From NCBI RefSeq assembly GCF_014651895.1, contig NZ_BMXT01000001.1:806001-870000 (forward strand): 64,000 bases of DNA. The letters are read 5' to 3'. Of the stretch, positions 8,792-18,927 are shown in pieces (the first letter of the stretch is position 1; each line of letters starts with the position of its first letter). This stretch comes from Rhodanobacter panaciterrae. GTDB lineage: Bacteria > Pseudomonadota > Gammaproteobacteria > Xanthomonadales > Rhodanobacteraceae. The position numbers and the translations under genes were made by a program. The notes beneath the pieces are model-generated. The model was not told the DNA's origin. It ran no database searches and saw only the letters and a program-made list of their open reading frames with translations.

Positions 8792-10375
8792 TCAATCGGC
8801 ATCGTTGGGTGCAGGGAACATCAGGATGGTGATTTCCTTGCCTTCGGGAATTTCCAGGGTCGGAGTGCCAAGGGCAGCGATGCGACCCTTGAAGGCATCC
8901 AGGTCCTCGCGCTGACCGAGTGCGGAGCGACCATTCACCGCCCAGACGCGGCTGCCCTGTTTCCAGCGTGCCAGCGCTACGTCAAGCTGCGGCGTCACCA
9001 GTGCGGTAGTTCCGATCGGCACACTGCCTTTGGGGCGCAGCACGGCGAGCATGGTGGGTGCGTTCGGATCGCCGGTGAATACGGTATCGCCGGGATGCAC
9101 ATGGGCGGCCAGCATAGCGGCGGCCATGTCCCAGCGAGGTTTCGTTTCGGTCTTGTAGACCGGTGCAAGATTGACCATGCACAGCAGCATCAACACGGTC
9201 GCCGCGACTGGCAGGATGCGACGCGGCAGGGTGGCGGCGCCGATGCCGGCCAACACGAAAAACGGTGCGGCGCTCCACAGGATATAGCGTGGCAGCAGCA
9301 TGGATTTGAGCAGCGAGATCGCAAGCAGCAATAGCGGCAATACCGCGAAGCCCAGCAGCAGCACGCGCCCTTCCAGCCGGCCGCGCATGCGCCATAGCCC
9401 GACGGCTCCCAGCATCGCCACCAGGAAGCCAAGCAAGGGCACGACCGTGGGCAGCACACTGAATCGAACCACGGCGGCCATGCGCATCAGATACGCGCTC
9501 TTGGCCGCGACCTTGAGGTTTTGCCAGCTCAAGGGAGGAATCCAGTCGAACTTGTGCAACATCTGGCCATCACTCGCAGCCAGAATCGCAGCGTAGAAAG
9601 GCACGCAGCACACGAGGATGATCGCCGCGCTCAGCAGCCAGTTGCGCCGGAAGCCAAGACGCAGGTCGGGTGACGGTTCCAGGCGCAGACTGCGCCAGAT
9701 CAGAAACAGCGAAGCATTGGCGGCGATCAGCCAAGGTGCCGCATCACTGAGCACATCCAGTGCGCCGATCGTGCCGAACACATAAGACGCCCAACCGCAT
9801 ACGTCGAAATCCGGATGGCGCATATCCAGTGAGGCTCGCGCAGGATTCTGTGCCAGGCGTACCAGGCCCCACAGTGTGATGGTGATCAGCAAGGTGACCA
9901 GCGTGTAGGAGCGGGCTTCCTGGCCGTACTGCACCTGCAGCGGCGACAGCGCCATCAGGAGCCCGGCGACGATGGCGGCGCTGCGGCCGCCGACGCGCCG
10001 TGCAATGGCGAACACCATGCCAACAGACAACGTACCGAACAGCGCCGAAGGGATTCGCAACATGGCGTTGGCCGGGCTGAACTGCGAGATCAATTGCAGC
10101 AGCAGGAAATAACTCGGCATATGCCGGTTGGAGTTACTGTCCGCGATCAGTTGGCCTGTGCTGAGATGGATCCGTTGAAAGGTGAGTGCCTCGTCGAGCC
10201 AGAACGGCTGACGTGCGATATGCAGCAGTCTGGCCAGCAGGCCGATGCACAGCACCAACATCATCCATGCGATATCACCTGCCGGCCATTTCGGGATGGC
10301 GCCGGTTGGCCTGTTGTCGTCCGGTGCGGGCGAGTTCATGGGTGGATGCCATAGCGATTGAGCGCGGGCGATCAT
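8792..10375 (-). CDS. GT-C fold glycosyltransferase (ArnT/PMT-like, family 39)
   Basis: An integral membrane protein of about 527 residues with ten or more hydrophobic segments. The first periplasmic loop has the RQPFWLDEALTF motif, whose Asp-Glu pair is the signature of lipid-phosphate-sugar-dependent GT-C transferases. A globular C-terminal region follows the last helix. It should transfer a sugar from a polyprenyl-phosphate donor to an envelope lipid, glycan or protein on the periplasmic face; the acceptor is unknown. Start choice is uncertain: TTG at 10381, ATG at 10375 or ATG at 10339, with no clear ribosome site for any. Confidence 0.8.
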   Translation of the reverse strand: MIARAQSLWHPPMNSPAPDDNRPTGAIPKWPAGDIAWMMLVLCIGLLARLLHIARQPFWLDEALTFQRIHLSTGQLIADSNSNRHMPSYFLLLQLISQFSPANAMLRIPSALFGTLSVGMVFAIARRVGGRSAAIVAGLLMALSPLQVQYGQEARSYTLVTLLITITLWGLVRLAQNPARASLDMRHPDFDVCGWASYVFGTIGALDVLSDAAPWLIAANASLFLIWRSLRLEPSPDLRLGFRRNWLLSAAIILVCCVPFYAAILAASDGQMLHKFDWIPPLSWQNLKVAAKSAYLMRMAAVVRFSVLPTVVPLLGFLVAMLGAVGLWRMRGRLEGRVLLLGFAVLPLLLLAISLLKSMLLPRYILWSAAPFFVLAGIGAATLPRRILPVAATVLMLLCMVNLAPVYKTETKPRWDMAAAMLAAHVHPGDTVFTGDPNAPTMLAVLRPKGSVPIGTTALVTPQLDVALARWKQGSRVWAVNGRSALGQREDLDAFKGRIAALGTPTLEIPEGKEITILMFPAPNDAD

Positions 10376-10603
10376 GTGCAAGCATGCATCGTGATCGTGA
10401 GACGAAATATTTCACCGACATGGCAATGCAGCGATCCATCCCGGCCGAGATGTGAAAGCTAACGCGAACAAGCTCGATCGGTTGTCAGCACGAAATTACG
10501 TGCTCGTTCGCGTTCAGTCTGGCGTCGGGCGAACGGCATGGATGGGTGCTACTGCCGACACGATCTTGTCTCGATTACGCGATGAAACGGGGGAAGCCTT
10601 TTT

Positions 10604-12043
10604 TCAGTCGGCCGCCTGCCCCGTGTTTGCGGGAGTGTTCTCCAGCGAACGGCACAATTCCCGCAACGCCTGTTGCAATTCCGCGGGATCGCGCACCGAT
10701 TTGCGCGCTGCCCCGACGGCTTTGCGTACGGTGCCCGGCGTTTCGCCCCGATCGAGCAGTGCGACCGCTGGCGCCCGGCACGCCACGAGCGCATCGACCC
10801 AATCCGCCGGCTGGTTGGCAGTGAAGTGCCGCGTGACCAGGCGGCTGGCCCGGAATGCCGGCGCGATCTGTTCCACTGACACGATGGCGGCCACGAAATC
10901 ATCGGATCGGCGTGCGGGCGTCGCCGGATCCAGCGCATCGGCAAGGATGGCCAGAGCGTTGGCGATCCGTCGCCGCAGCACGGTGGTTGATCGCACGGGC
11001 AGCACGAACCAGGCGGAGGCGACGCCGATGATCGCCCCGATCATGATTTCTTCCAGGCGGGGCCACAGGATGAGTGGTGCCGACGAACCCGAGTAGCCCT
11101 GCAGCAGGGCCAGCGCAAGGGTGACGAACAGCGCCCACCACGCGTAACCCAGCGGACGCAGCCACAGGCCGAGGAAGACGGCGACCAGGATCAACGCGAC
11201 CGTGGTCATGTCGTGGGATCCGAGGTGGACAGTGAACGTCAAGGCGAGCAGGGTGCCGGTCGCGGCGCCCAGCACGCGCAGCATGCTCTTGTATGCAACA
11301 TCCAGCCGGCCGCGGTTGCCGCTGTTGACGATGACGGCGGTGAGCACGATCCATGCCCAGCGCTCGGCGAAGAAGAGGTAGCCGAGCGCGAAGGACAGGC
11401 TGAGCGCGACGGCCATCTGGATGGCCATCCGGGTACTCGCGATCGGGCGCAGCGAGCTTTCGTGTGCTGGCGTCGGTGTCGGGTGTTCCGGTGTGCGCAT
11501 TGGTGGCAGAACGCGCAGGCGACGGGCCAGCGCATGCAGCACGCCCACCCATAGTAAAGCCAGCAGCGCGATGAGTATCGGTACCAGCGACGCCGGGATG
11601 ACGCTGGCTGGTGCCGCCTGAATGTGCGGTGTGGTGAGCAGCACCACGAACGGCAGCGCGATCAGCGAGCCGGCTCGTTGCGCCATCGGCCCGAACCGGC
11701 GCAACCAGATCGACACGAACATGCCGCAGACGAAGACCAGTGCGCCGAGCCACGGCACGCGATGCAGCAGGATGCCGACGCCGACCGCGACCATGCCCAC
11801 GACGGGCAATGCGATGGCTGCCTCGATGCGACCGCGCAGGTCGCGGTCGAGCTGGCTGCGCGAGAGCGAGAGGCACAGCACCACGGCCAGTACCGCCGGG
11901 CCCGGCCCCGGAGCAAACGCCAAGGCGCATAGAAGCGTGGCGATGGCGGCCAGCATGGTCACGCTGGCTTCCCGCAATGCACGCAGGGCTGCGTCAACAG
12001 GTGCTGTTGTGCGTGACGGCGTTGCCATGGCAGTGGAAGTCAT
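10604..12043 (-). CDS. FUSC family transporter (aromatic acid exporter-like)
   Basis: A membrane protein of about 479 residues. Two blocks of hydrophobic helices (roughly residues 20-180 and 215-370) flank and precede cytoplasmic regions in the arrangement of fusaric acid resistance/YccS/AaeB proteins. A duplicated six-helix module and a C-terminal helical cytoplasmic domain are visible. It probably exports aromatic acids or similar compounds across the inner membrane. The frame is open to 12136, which would overlap the upstream serine hydrolase gene, so ATG 12043 is preferred although no clear ribosome site is visible. No periplasmic adaptor gene is adjacent. Confidence 0.75.
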   Translation of the reverse strand: MTSTAMATPSRTTAPVDAALRALREASVTMLAAIATLLCALAFAPGPGPAVLAVVLCLSLSRSQLDRDLRGRIEAAIALPVVGMVAVGVGILLHRVPWLGALVFVCGMFVSIWLRRFGPMAQRAGSLIALPFVVLLTTPHIQAAPASVIPASLVPILIALLALLWVGVLHALARRLRVLPPMRTPEHPTPTPAHESSLRPIASTRMAIQMAVALSLSFALGYLFFAERWAWIVLTAVIVNSGNRGRLDVAYKSMLRVLGAATGTLLALTFTVHLGSHDMTTVALILVAVFLGLWLRPLGYAWWALFVTLALALLQGYSGSSAPLILWPRLEEIMIGAIIGVASAWFVLPVRSTTVLRRRIANALAILADALDPATPARRSDDFVAAIVSVEQIAPAFRASRLVTRHFTANQPADWVDALVACRAPAVALLDRGETPGTVRKAVGAARKSVRDPAELQQALRELCRSLENTPANTGQAAD

Positions 12044-12110
12044 TCGTGCAACAAGGCGATCGGTGAAGGAGTGGAGCGCAACTTTCGCATGCCTGCTCTC
12101 GATGCGCGCT

Positions 12111-13499
12111 CTAGTGCACTGCCGCCGACACGTCATTGACCAGACGCACCAGGCCGCGCATGTCGAAGTTTGGCGGGTCGAGGGTGGAACCCAGCCGCAC
12201 GATCACCAGTCGCCTGGATGGCACGATGACGATGCGCTGCCCGTTCATTCCCGAGGCGAAGTACGCATCGCCAGGCATGCCGGTGATGATGTGGCTGCCG
12301 TCCGCTGCGGTGCCCGTATTGGTCCAGAAGCCGGCGCCGTAGATGCTGTCGAGCGTCTGCTTGCTGACATAGGCGCTCCATCCTTCGGGCAGGATGCGGC
12401 GGCCGTCGAGCATGCCATCGTCGAGGTAGAGCTGACCGAAGCGCGCCCAGTCGCGGGCGGAGGCGTAGATGCGGGTGGAGCCGACCAGGGTTTGCGCGCC
12501 ATCGAATTCCATCAGCACGTGCTGCATGCCGAGCGGATCGAACAGCTCGCGACGCGCAAAACGGATCAGGCCGGGCGCGCCGCCACCGACGGTGTCGCGC
12601 AGGATGCTGCCCAGGATCAGCGTGTTGCCGCTGGTGTATTCCCACTGTGTTCCGGGTGGGATGCGCAGCGCAGCATGTGCGGCGTACGTGGCCATGTCTT
12701 TCTGCAGGAACAGCATGGTGGACACCGGATCGAAGCCGCTGTCGTCCTCGGTGAGGTCGAGGCCCGAGGTCATCCGTGACAGCTGGTCGAGCGTGATGGC
12801 ATGACGCGGATCGGCGGGTGCACTCCAGCTCGGCACGGGTGCCGGTGCGTGCATGTCCAGCTTGCCCTGCCGGACCAGGATGCCGAGCAGGGCGTTCACT
12901 ACCGACTTGCTCATCGAGTAACCGAGTTGCGGCGTATCCGGGTGGACGCCGGCGGCATAGCGTTCGGCGATGAGCTTGCCGTCGTGCAGCACCACGATCG
13001 CGTGCACGTTGCGGTGAGGCCCGCTGGCTGGTTCTGCAAAGGCACGTGTCAGCGCGTCGACGATGGCGGGGTCGGTGTTGACGACGGGCGGCGCGGAGGT
13101 CGTTGCAGCTGACGCCACTTCACGCGCAGCCTGCAGGGTTGCCGCATCCGGTGTCATCGTGGGCAGCGCGCAGCCGTAGCCGGGGTAGTAGGTCGCTACG
13201 CTGGTGAAGCGGCCATGCCATTGTGCGGTCACGGTTCGTTGCGTGGTGTCGACGGCATAGCGCAGGTGCGGCAGCAGGATTCGCATGCCTTGCATCGGCG
13301 CGATGTTCTCGGCAAACACCCGATCCGGCGCGAGGCCGGAAACGAACACGTCCGCGCATAGCGTCTGTGCGACGCTGGCGGTGGCGACCTGCAATGCCCG
13401 GTCCGGCCGCTTCCACGCGATGAGTCCCGCCATCACTGCCACCAGTGCGAAGGTGATGAGGAATTTCCACCGGATCATTCCTTTCATGCGCTTCGGCAC
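12111..13499 (-). CDS. Serine hydrolase, beta-lactamase/class C-like
   Basis: A 462-residue protein with an N-terminal membrane anchor or signal (FLITFALVAVMAGLIAW). The hydrolase domain from about residue 150 has the nucleophile motif SMSK (SxxK), then a YTSG(N) motif in the YxN position and a glycine-rich region near the C-terminus. The family includes esterases, D-Ala-D-Ala peptidases and class C beta-lactamases; sequence alone does not decide between them. It acts at the outer face of the inner membrane or in the periplasm. The start is GTG with AAAGGAA upstream. It is probably co-transcribed with the FUSC gene 67 bases downstream. Confidence 0.85.
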   Translation of the reverse strand: MPKRMKGMIRWKFLITFALVAVMAGLIAWKRPDRALQVATASVAQTLCADVFVSGLAPDRVFAENIAPMQGMRILLPHLRYAVDTTQRTVTAQWHGRFTSVATYYPGYGCALPTMTPDAATLQAAREVASAATTSAPPVVNTDPAIVDALTRAFAEPASGPHRNVHAIVVLHDGKLIAERYAAGVHPDTPQLGYSMSKSVVNALLGILVRQGKLDMHAPAPVPSWSAPADPRHAITLDQLSRMTSGLDLTEDDSGFDPVSTMLFLQKDMATYAAHAALRIPPGTQWEYTSGNTLILGSILRDTVGGGAPGLIRFARRELFDPLGMQHVLMEFDGAQTLVGSTRIYASARDWARFGQLYLDDGMLDGRRILPEGWSAYVSKQTLDSIYGAGFWTNTGTAADGSHIITGMPGDAYFASGMNGQRIVIVPSRRLVIVRLGSTLDPPNFDMRGLVRLVNDVSAAVH

Positions 13500-13764
13500 A
13501 GGATTCCTTTATGCGTGGTAGATGAATGTCTTCGGATGTAGCGGCAGGATTCTGCCGGCCCGTGCGTCGCGTGTCGACGCCACGCTAGCCGATTCTTCGT
13601 GACTCTGGCAGTGACAGGTCTCGACAGCTCACGGGCTGACGCGCCCAACGCCTTCTTGTTCTGCTTTTCGATGTTGCCCGTTACGGGGTCCGATAGACGT
13701 GCCATTGGCGGTGCGGCTGTGTTTCTTCTATGTTGGCGCATCCCACACGCCAAAGGCGCGCAAC

Positions 13765-15144
13765 ATGACCGCATCGCTGGAGCACCCCGAGCACCTCAGG
13801 CGCAGCCTGTCCAACCGGCACCTGCAACTGATCGCCATCGGTGGTGCCATCGGCACGGGCCTGTTCATGGGCTCGGGCAAGACGATCAGTCTGGCCGGGC
13901 CGTCGATCGTGCTGGTCTACCTGATCATCGGCGTGATGCTGTTCTTCGTGATGCGCGCGATGGGCGAGCTGCTGCTGTCCAACCTCGAGTACAAGTCGTT
14001 CATCGACTTTTCCACTGACCTGCTCGGACCATGGGCCGGCTTCTTCTGCGGCTGGACTTACTGGTTCTGCTGGATCATCACCGCGATCGCCGACGTGATC
14101 GCGATCGCCTCCTACGCCCAGTACTGGTTTCCGGGGCTGGCGCCGTGGATTCCGGCGGTGCTGTGCGTGCTGTTGCTGCTGAGCCTGAACCTGGCCACGG
14201 TGAAGTTGTTCGGCGAGATGGAATTCTGGTTCGCGCTGATCAAGATCATCGCGATCTGCGCACTGATCGTGACCGGCTTCGGCCTGGTCGCGTGGGGTTT
14301 CCGCTCGCCATCGGGGCACGTGGCGTCGGTGGCCAACCTGTGGAATGACGGCGGTGTCTTCCCGAAGGGGCTGGGCGGCTTCTTCGCCGGCTTCCAGATC
14401 GCGGTGTTCGCCTTCGTCGGTATCGAGCTGGTCGGCACTACCGCCGCCGAGACGGCCGACCCGAGGCGCAACCTGCCCAAGGCGATCAACTCGATTCCGG
14501 TACGCATCATCATTTTTTACGTGCTGGCCCTGCTCGCGATCATGGTGGTGACGCCGTGGCGCATGGTCGAGCCGGGCAAGAGCCCGTTCGTGGAGCTGTT
14601 CGTACTGGCCGGCATCCCGGCTGCTGCCAGCCTGATCAACTTCGTGGTGTTGACCTCGGCCACTTCGTCGGCGAACAGCGGCATTTTCTCCACCAGCCGC
14701 ATGTTGTTTGGTCTAGCCGAGGAGAATCATGCGCCGAAGGCGTTTGCCCGGTTGTCGCGTGCGGCAGTGCCGTCGCGCGGCCTGCTGTTTTCCTGCTTCT
14801 GCCTGCTGTTGGGTGCGGCCCTGATCTACCTGATCCCAGACCTGATCACCGCGTTCACCCTGGTCACCACGTTGTCCGCGATACTTTTCATGTTCGTCTG
14901 GTCGCTAATCCTGTTCGCTTATATCGCGTATCGGCGCAAGCGCCCGCAACTGCATGAAGCGTCGGACTACAAGATGCCCGGCGGCGTGTTCATGTGCTGG
15001 GTCTGCCTGGTGTTCTTCGTCTTCGTGCTGGCCCTGCTCAGCCTGCGGGACGATACCCGCCAGGCGCTGCTGGTCAGTCCACTTTGGTTCGTGCTGCTGG
15101 CGGTGGGTTATCTGTGGAAGGGGCGCCGGGCACGGCGTGTGTGA
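13765..15144 (+). CDS. Amino acid permease (APC superfamily, CycA/AAT type)
   Basis: A 459-residue permease with 12 predicted membrane helices. The first helix has the substrate-binding signature IAIGGAIGTGLFMGSGK, and helix 3 continues with MGELLLSNLEYKSF. These are hallmarks of the amino acid transporter (AAT) family. The GWTYWFCWIITAIADVIAI stretch is similar to that of CycA (D-serine/D-alanine/glycine:H+ symporter), but the substrate is not certain. The ATG at 13765 replaces a longer frame from 13699. The 265-base gap before it holds nothing that I recognise. Confidence 0.88.
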   Translation: MTASLEHPEHLRRSLSNRHLQLIAIGGAIGTGLFMGSGKTISLAGPSIVLVYLIIGVMLFFVMRAMGELLLSNLEYKSFIDFSTDLLGPWAGFFCGWTYWFCWIITAIADVIAIASYAQYWFPGLAPWIPAVLCVLLLLSLNLATVKLFGEMEFWFALIKIIAICALIVTGFGLVAWGFRSPSGHVASVANLWNDGGVFPKGLGGFFAGFQIAVFAFVGIELVGTTAAETADPRRNLPKAINSIPVRIIIFYVLALLAIMVVTPWRMVEPGKSPFVELFVLAGIPAAASLINFVVLTSATSSANSGIFSTSRMLFGLAEENHAPKAFARLSRAAVPSRGLLFSCFCLLLGAALIYLIPDLITAFTLVTTLSAILFMFVWSLILFAYIAYRRKRPQLHEASDYKMPGGVFMCWVCLVFFVFVLALLSLRDDTRQALLVSPLWFVLLAVGYLWKGRRARRV

Positions 15145-15170
15145 TTCGATGCATTGACTGGAGCGACAGT

Positions 15171-15989
15171 GTGATCCGACGGTGCATGAGATGGTTCGTG
15201 CTGTTCGTGCTTGCGGCGTTAGCGGGTGACGCCGTGGCGGCCGGTGCGGCGATGCCGGCGCATGCGTCGTTCACCATCGACTCCGCGCTGCTCAAGGAAG
15301 TCCGCCGCATCAACGTCTACACACCGCCCGGCTACGCCGCGGCGAAGAATGCGCGTTACCCGGTGCTGTACATGCCTGACGGCGGCATGCAGGAGGACTT
15401 TCCGCATGTCGCCACCGATGTCGACTCGGCGATCCGTGCCGGCGAGATGCGGCCGATGATCGTGGTCGGCATCGAGAACACCGAGCGGCGTCGCGACATG
15501 ACCGGCCCGACCGATGTCGACAGCGATCGCAAGATCGCCGTGCATGTGGGCGGCTCGGTGGCGTTTCGTGCGTTCATCGCGAACGAGTTGATGCCGCAGG
15601 TGCGTCAGCGCTATCGCACAAGCGACAAGACAGCGATCGTCGGCGAGTCCCTTGCCGGCCTGTTTGTCGTCGAGACATTCTTGCTGCAGCCGAAGTTGTT
15701 CGATACGTATATCGCGCTCAGCCCCAGCCTGTGGTGGAACAACATGGCACTGGCACACTCCGCTGCCACGCGCCTGAAGGCAAGGCCGGGTTTGACCGGA
15801 ACGCTTTATTTCGCCACCGCGAGCGACGACGATATCGGCGATGCCGGCGAGGTCCTGCAAGCGGCATTGCGCGCGAATGCGCCGCATGGGCTGATCTGGT
15901 TTTACCAGGCATGGCCCGACTTGCACCACAGCAACATCTATATCAATGCTTCGCCCAGGGTTTTTCGCCAGTTGTTTCCGCCGGAATAG
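15171..15989 (+). CDS. Secreted alpha/beta-hydrolase, esterase D/Fes-like (PF00756)
   Basis: A 272-residue exported hydrolase. A signal peptide (MRWFVLFVLAALAGDAVA) precedes a PF00756-type domain with the opening RINVYTPPGYAAAKNARYPVLYMPDGG. The nucleophile elbow is GESLAG, then SPSLWWNN, and the late His is in DLHHSN. Relatives hydrolyse siderophore esters, feruloyl esters or other acyl esters in the periplasm. The GTG start has GGAG at 15160-15163. It begins 26 bases after the permease stop, so the two are likely co-transcribed. Confidence 0.82.
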   Translation: MIRRCMRWFVLFVLAALAGDAVAAGAAMPAHASFTIDSALLKEVRRINVYTPPGYAAAKNARYPVLYMPDGGMQEDFPHVATDVDSAIRAGEMRPMIVVGIENTERRRDMTGPTDVDSDRKIAVHVGGSVAFRAFIANELMPQVRQRYRTSDKTAIVGESLAGLFVVETFLLQPKLFDTYIALSPSLWWNNMALAHSAATRLKARPGLTGTLYFATASDDDIGDAGEVLQAALRANAPHGLIWFYQAWPDLHHSNIYINASPRVFRQLFPPE

Positions 15990-16104
15990 CGCCTGGACAC
16001 AACAGCGCATGGAAACGCCTCGATCGGCGCTCGACGCCAGCCAACCAGCGTCCTAGTATCGAACGGCGACCACGTGCCGCATCAATCCTGCGGGAGTAGT
16101 GCAC

Positions 16105-17835
16105 ATGAAACGTCTGCTGATCGGAATTGTCGTTGTTGTGCTGATGGTGGTCGTACTCGGCGTGGGCGCGCTGCTGCTGGTCGACGTCAATCACTTTCGT
16201 CCCCAGATCCAGACCACGCTCAGCAAGGCGCTGGGCCGCGAGGTGACGCTGGGCAAGCTGCATGTAGCGGTGTGGGAAGGGTCGCTCGACGCCGACGATA
16301 TCCACATCGGCGATGATCCGGCGTTCGGCACGCAGCCGTTCATCAGTGCGCACTCGCTCGAACTGGGTGTGCGCCTGTGGCCGCTGCTGCTGCACCGCGA
16401 ACTGCAGATCACCTCGCTGACGCTGGATCAGCCCAGCGTCAGCCTGTCGCAGAACCGCGACGGCAACTGGAACTTTGCCACGTTCGGTGGCCGCGGTGCG
16501 GCGGCCCCGACTCCCGCGGCAACCCCGGCCAATACGCCCAGCCAGCCGCTTGCGTTCAGCGTCGACCAGCTGCGCATAAAAGATGGCCGCATCGACGTTG
16601 CGCGCGCCGTCGGCGGCGCACGCAGCTACCAGAACGTGCAGTTGAGTGCTGACCACGTCGGTCTCGGTGCCGCCTTCCCGTTCTCGATGAGTGCAGCGAT
16701 TGCCGGTGGTGGAACGCTGCAGCTCGACGGCAAGCTCGGTCCGTGGAACGCAACCAATGCGGTGCTGACGCCGGTCGATGCACACCTGGTCATGCACAAC
16801 CTGGACCTGGTCGGCGCCGGACTGATGAGCAGCAGCGCTGGCGTCGGCGGTGTGCTCGATATCGACACGCGCATCAACTCGGACAAGGGTGCGCTGCAAT
16901 CGAAAGGCGGTATCGATGCGCGTCAGCTCAAGCTGGTGGCTGCGGGTTCGGCCTCGCCGCGGCCGGTGCGCATCGATTATGAAGCCAGCTACGAGCTCAG
17001 CAGTGGCCGTGGCAGCATCGACCATTCCACACTGGGCATTGGCGCGACGCATGTAACCATCAACGGCAGCTTCGACAACCGGCTGAAGGTCATGCAGCTG
17101 GACCTGCACATCAATGGCAAGCAGTTGCCGGTCGATGACCTGGAGCCGTTGTTGCCGGTCTTCGGCGTGGTGCTGCCGAAAAACTCCAGTCTAAGCGGCG
17201 GCACTCTGGGCGTGGACATGCATGCGCAGGGCCCGCTCGACGCACTGGTGATTACCGGCCCGGTGACCCTGGACAACTCCCGCTTGAACGGTTTCAGTCT
17301 GGGTTCGAAACTCGGCGGTGCGTTGACCCTGGCCGGGATCAAGACACCGAAGGACACCGTGATCCGGCATGCCGACGCAACGTTGAATATCGCGCCGTCG
17401 GGCATCCGCTCCGACCCGGTCCATGCGGACATCGTCGACCTTGGCAACATCGCCGGGCAGGGCAGCATGGGGAAGGACGGGCAGCTCGACTTCCGCATGC
17501 TGGTCAAACTTGACCAGGCTGTCACCGGCGGAGGTCAGGGTGGTCAAGGCATCGGCGGCCTGCTCGGCAATTCGGGCGCGGGACGCTTGCTTGGTGGCGT
17601 GCTTGGCGGCGCCAGCGCGCAGGGTATCGGCGTGCATGTGACAGGCACCGCCAGCGCGCCCAGCTTCAAGATCGACCCGACCGCCGTCACTGGCCTGCTC
17701 AAGGCGGGTCTTGCGGGCTCGAAGAACACGGGCTCTCCGGCGATGGGTACGGGCACTTCCAGCAAATCGACCAGCAAGAAAGATGTGCTCAACGGTTTGC
17801 TGCAGGGCGCGCTGGGCTCGAAGAAGGGACACTAG
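16105..17835 (+). CDS. AsmA family protein
   Basis: A 576-residue protein with an N-terminal membrane anchor (LIGIVVVVLMVVVLGVGALLLV) followed by the classic AsmA opening DVNHFRPQIQTTLSKALGREV. The periplasmic part carries repeated beta-strand segments such as LTLDQPSVSLSQNRDGNWNF. The C-terminus is Gly-rich and then basic (SKSTSKKD). AsmA-like proteins are inner-membrane-anchored beta-groove proteins implicated in phospholipid transport to the outer membrane and in envelope assembly. ATG 16105 is preferred to GTG 16099, since GGGAG lies at the right distance. It is a stand-alone gene. Confidence 0.88.
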   Translation: MKRLLIGIVVVVLMVVVLGVGALLLVDVNHFRPQIQTTLSKALGREVTLGKLHVAVWEGSLDADDIHIGDDPAFGTQPFISAHSLELGVRLWPLLLHRELQITSLTLDQPSVSLSQNRDGNWNFATFGGRGAAAPTPAATPANTPSQPLAFSVDQLRIKDGRIDVARAVGGARSYQNVQLSADHVGLGAAFPFSMSAAIAGGGTLQLDGKLGPWNATNAVLTPVDAHLVMHNLDLVGAGLMSSSAGVGGVLDIDTRINSDKGALQSKGGIDARQLKLVAAGSASPRPVRIDYEASYELSSGRGSIDHSTLGIGATHVTINGSFDNRLKVMQLDLHINGKQLPVDDLEPLLPVFGVVLPKNSSLSGGTLGVDMHAQGPLDALVITGPVTLDNSRLNGFSLGSKLGGALTLAGIKTPKDTVIRHADATLNIAPSGIRSDPVHADIVDLGNIAGQGSMGKDGQLDFRMLVKLDQAVTGGGQGGQGIGGLLGNSGAGRLLGGVLGGASAQGIGVHVTGTASAPSFKIDPTAVTGLLKAGLAGSKNTGSPAMGTGTSSKSTSKKDVLNGLLQGALGSKKGH

Positions 17836-17932
17836 GCGTGTTTGTCGTCCGGCGCAGCGCATGGCCGACCGCGCTGGATATTCGTGGTCGATGCCTACAC
17901 ATTGACAGGATCTGAGATTTTCGGAGGTTCCC

Positions 17933-18199
17933 ATGGCAACGGGTTGGGCAGGCGATGGTGCCGTGCAAGACCAGATCGACGCCACGGTCAACGACGCGGT
18001 GCAACGCGCACGCCAGCAGTTGCACAAGGGCCCTGGGCTGATGCGCTGCGAGGAATGCGATGTGCCGATTCCAGCGGCGCGGCGCAAGGCCGTACCGGGT
18101 GTGCGTTTGTGCGTGGCCTGCCAGGAAGCGCATGACGAAGAGAGCCGCGGCGCCGGCCTCTACAACCGTCGCGGCAGCAAGGACAGCCAGTTGCGCTGA
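17933..18199 (+). CDS. DksA/TraR-type C4 zinc finger protein (YbiI-like)
   Basis: An 88-residue protein with a C-terminal four-cysteine zinc finger, CEEC ... CVAC (Cys positions about 49, 52, 70 and 73), followed by QEAHDE and a short basic tail. This is the zinc module of DksA/TraR proteins without the long coiled coil, as in YbiI. Such small homologues may bind RNA polymerase's secondary channel, but the function is unproven. A strong GGAGG site precedes the ATG. It lies 97 bases after asmA. Confidence 0.85.
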   Translation: MATGWAGDGAVQDQIDATVNDAVQRARQQLHKGPGLMRCEECDVPIPAARRKAVPGVRLCVACQEAHDEESRGAGLYNRRGSKDSQLR

Positions 18200-18234
18200 G
18201 CAGCGTTAGGGCGAGTGCCTTCGGCCACGCTGCG

Positions 18235-18684
18235 CTAGACGTTCGTTTCCAGTCGCGTGGCGATGCGTACCTCGCCAGTCAGCACCTTGTGGATCGGGCA
18301 CAGGTTGGCGATCTGCAGCAGGCGCTCGCGCTGTTCCTCGGTCAAGGATCCCTGCAGGGTGATCGCGCGCGCGATGTCGTTGCCGGTCGCGGGTGTGCCG
18401 TCGGGATTGAAGCGCAGCTCGACGCCGACGCCGGTCAGCGGCCACTGCTTGCGTGCCGCATACATCTGCAAGGTGATCGCGGTGCAGGCGCCGAGCGCGG
18501 AAAGCAGCAAGTGATGCGGTGACGGCCCGGCATCGGCGCCACCCGCGTCGGCTGGCTCGTCCGCCAGCCAGCTGTGCCCTGACTCATCGGTCAATGTCAC
18601 CGTGAACGGCGTGGAGCCGGTGACGGCGCGGACGGTCGCAAGGGTCATGGGCGTGTTCTCAGGTCGGGTAGATCCACTCATCAT
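18235..18684 (-). CDS. OsmC family protein
   Basis: A protein of about 149 residues of the OsmC/Ohr peroxidase fold. It contains the [27 protein letters not shown] block with the first active-site Cys, and CPIHKVL with the second, as in the YhfA-like/OsmC subgroup. It probably reduces organic hydroperoxides in the cytoplasm using a dithiol. Start choice is uncertain among ATG 18684, ATG 18681 and GTG 18696; the GAG before the ATG pair is weak support. It converges with the zinc-finger gene, with only 35 bases between. Confidence 0.85.
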   Translation of the reverse strand: MMSGSTRPENTPMTLATVRAVTGSTPFTVTLTDESGHSWLADEPADAGGADAGPSPHHLLLSALGACTAITLQMYAARKQWPLTGVGVELRFNPDGTPATGNDIARAITLQGSLTEEQRERLLQIANLCPIHKVLTGEVRIATRLETNV

Positions 18685-18927
18685 CGTCTCATTCACATGC
18701 AGGTGCCAAAGGAAGGTCCTGGCTGCCGCGCGCCCGCATGGTGTTGATCAGCGGCAAGCTTTGCCTTGCGCTACTATCGCGCCGTGCCTGACTGAACGGT
18801 ATGTGGGCCGGTTCCAAGGCAACACTTCGAATGAACGCGTGCGAGCTTCGACGGTGTCGATCCGACGTGGCGAGCCGCAGATCAGCAGGATGCTCAATGG
18901 TTGATCTCCGACTGGAGGTTTACGTCC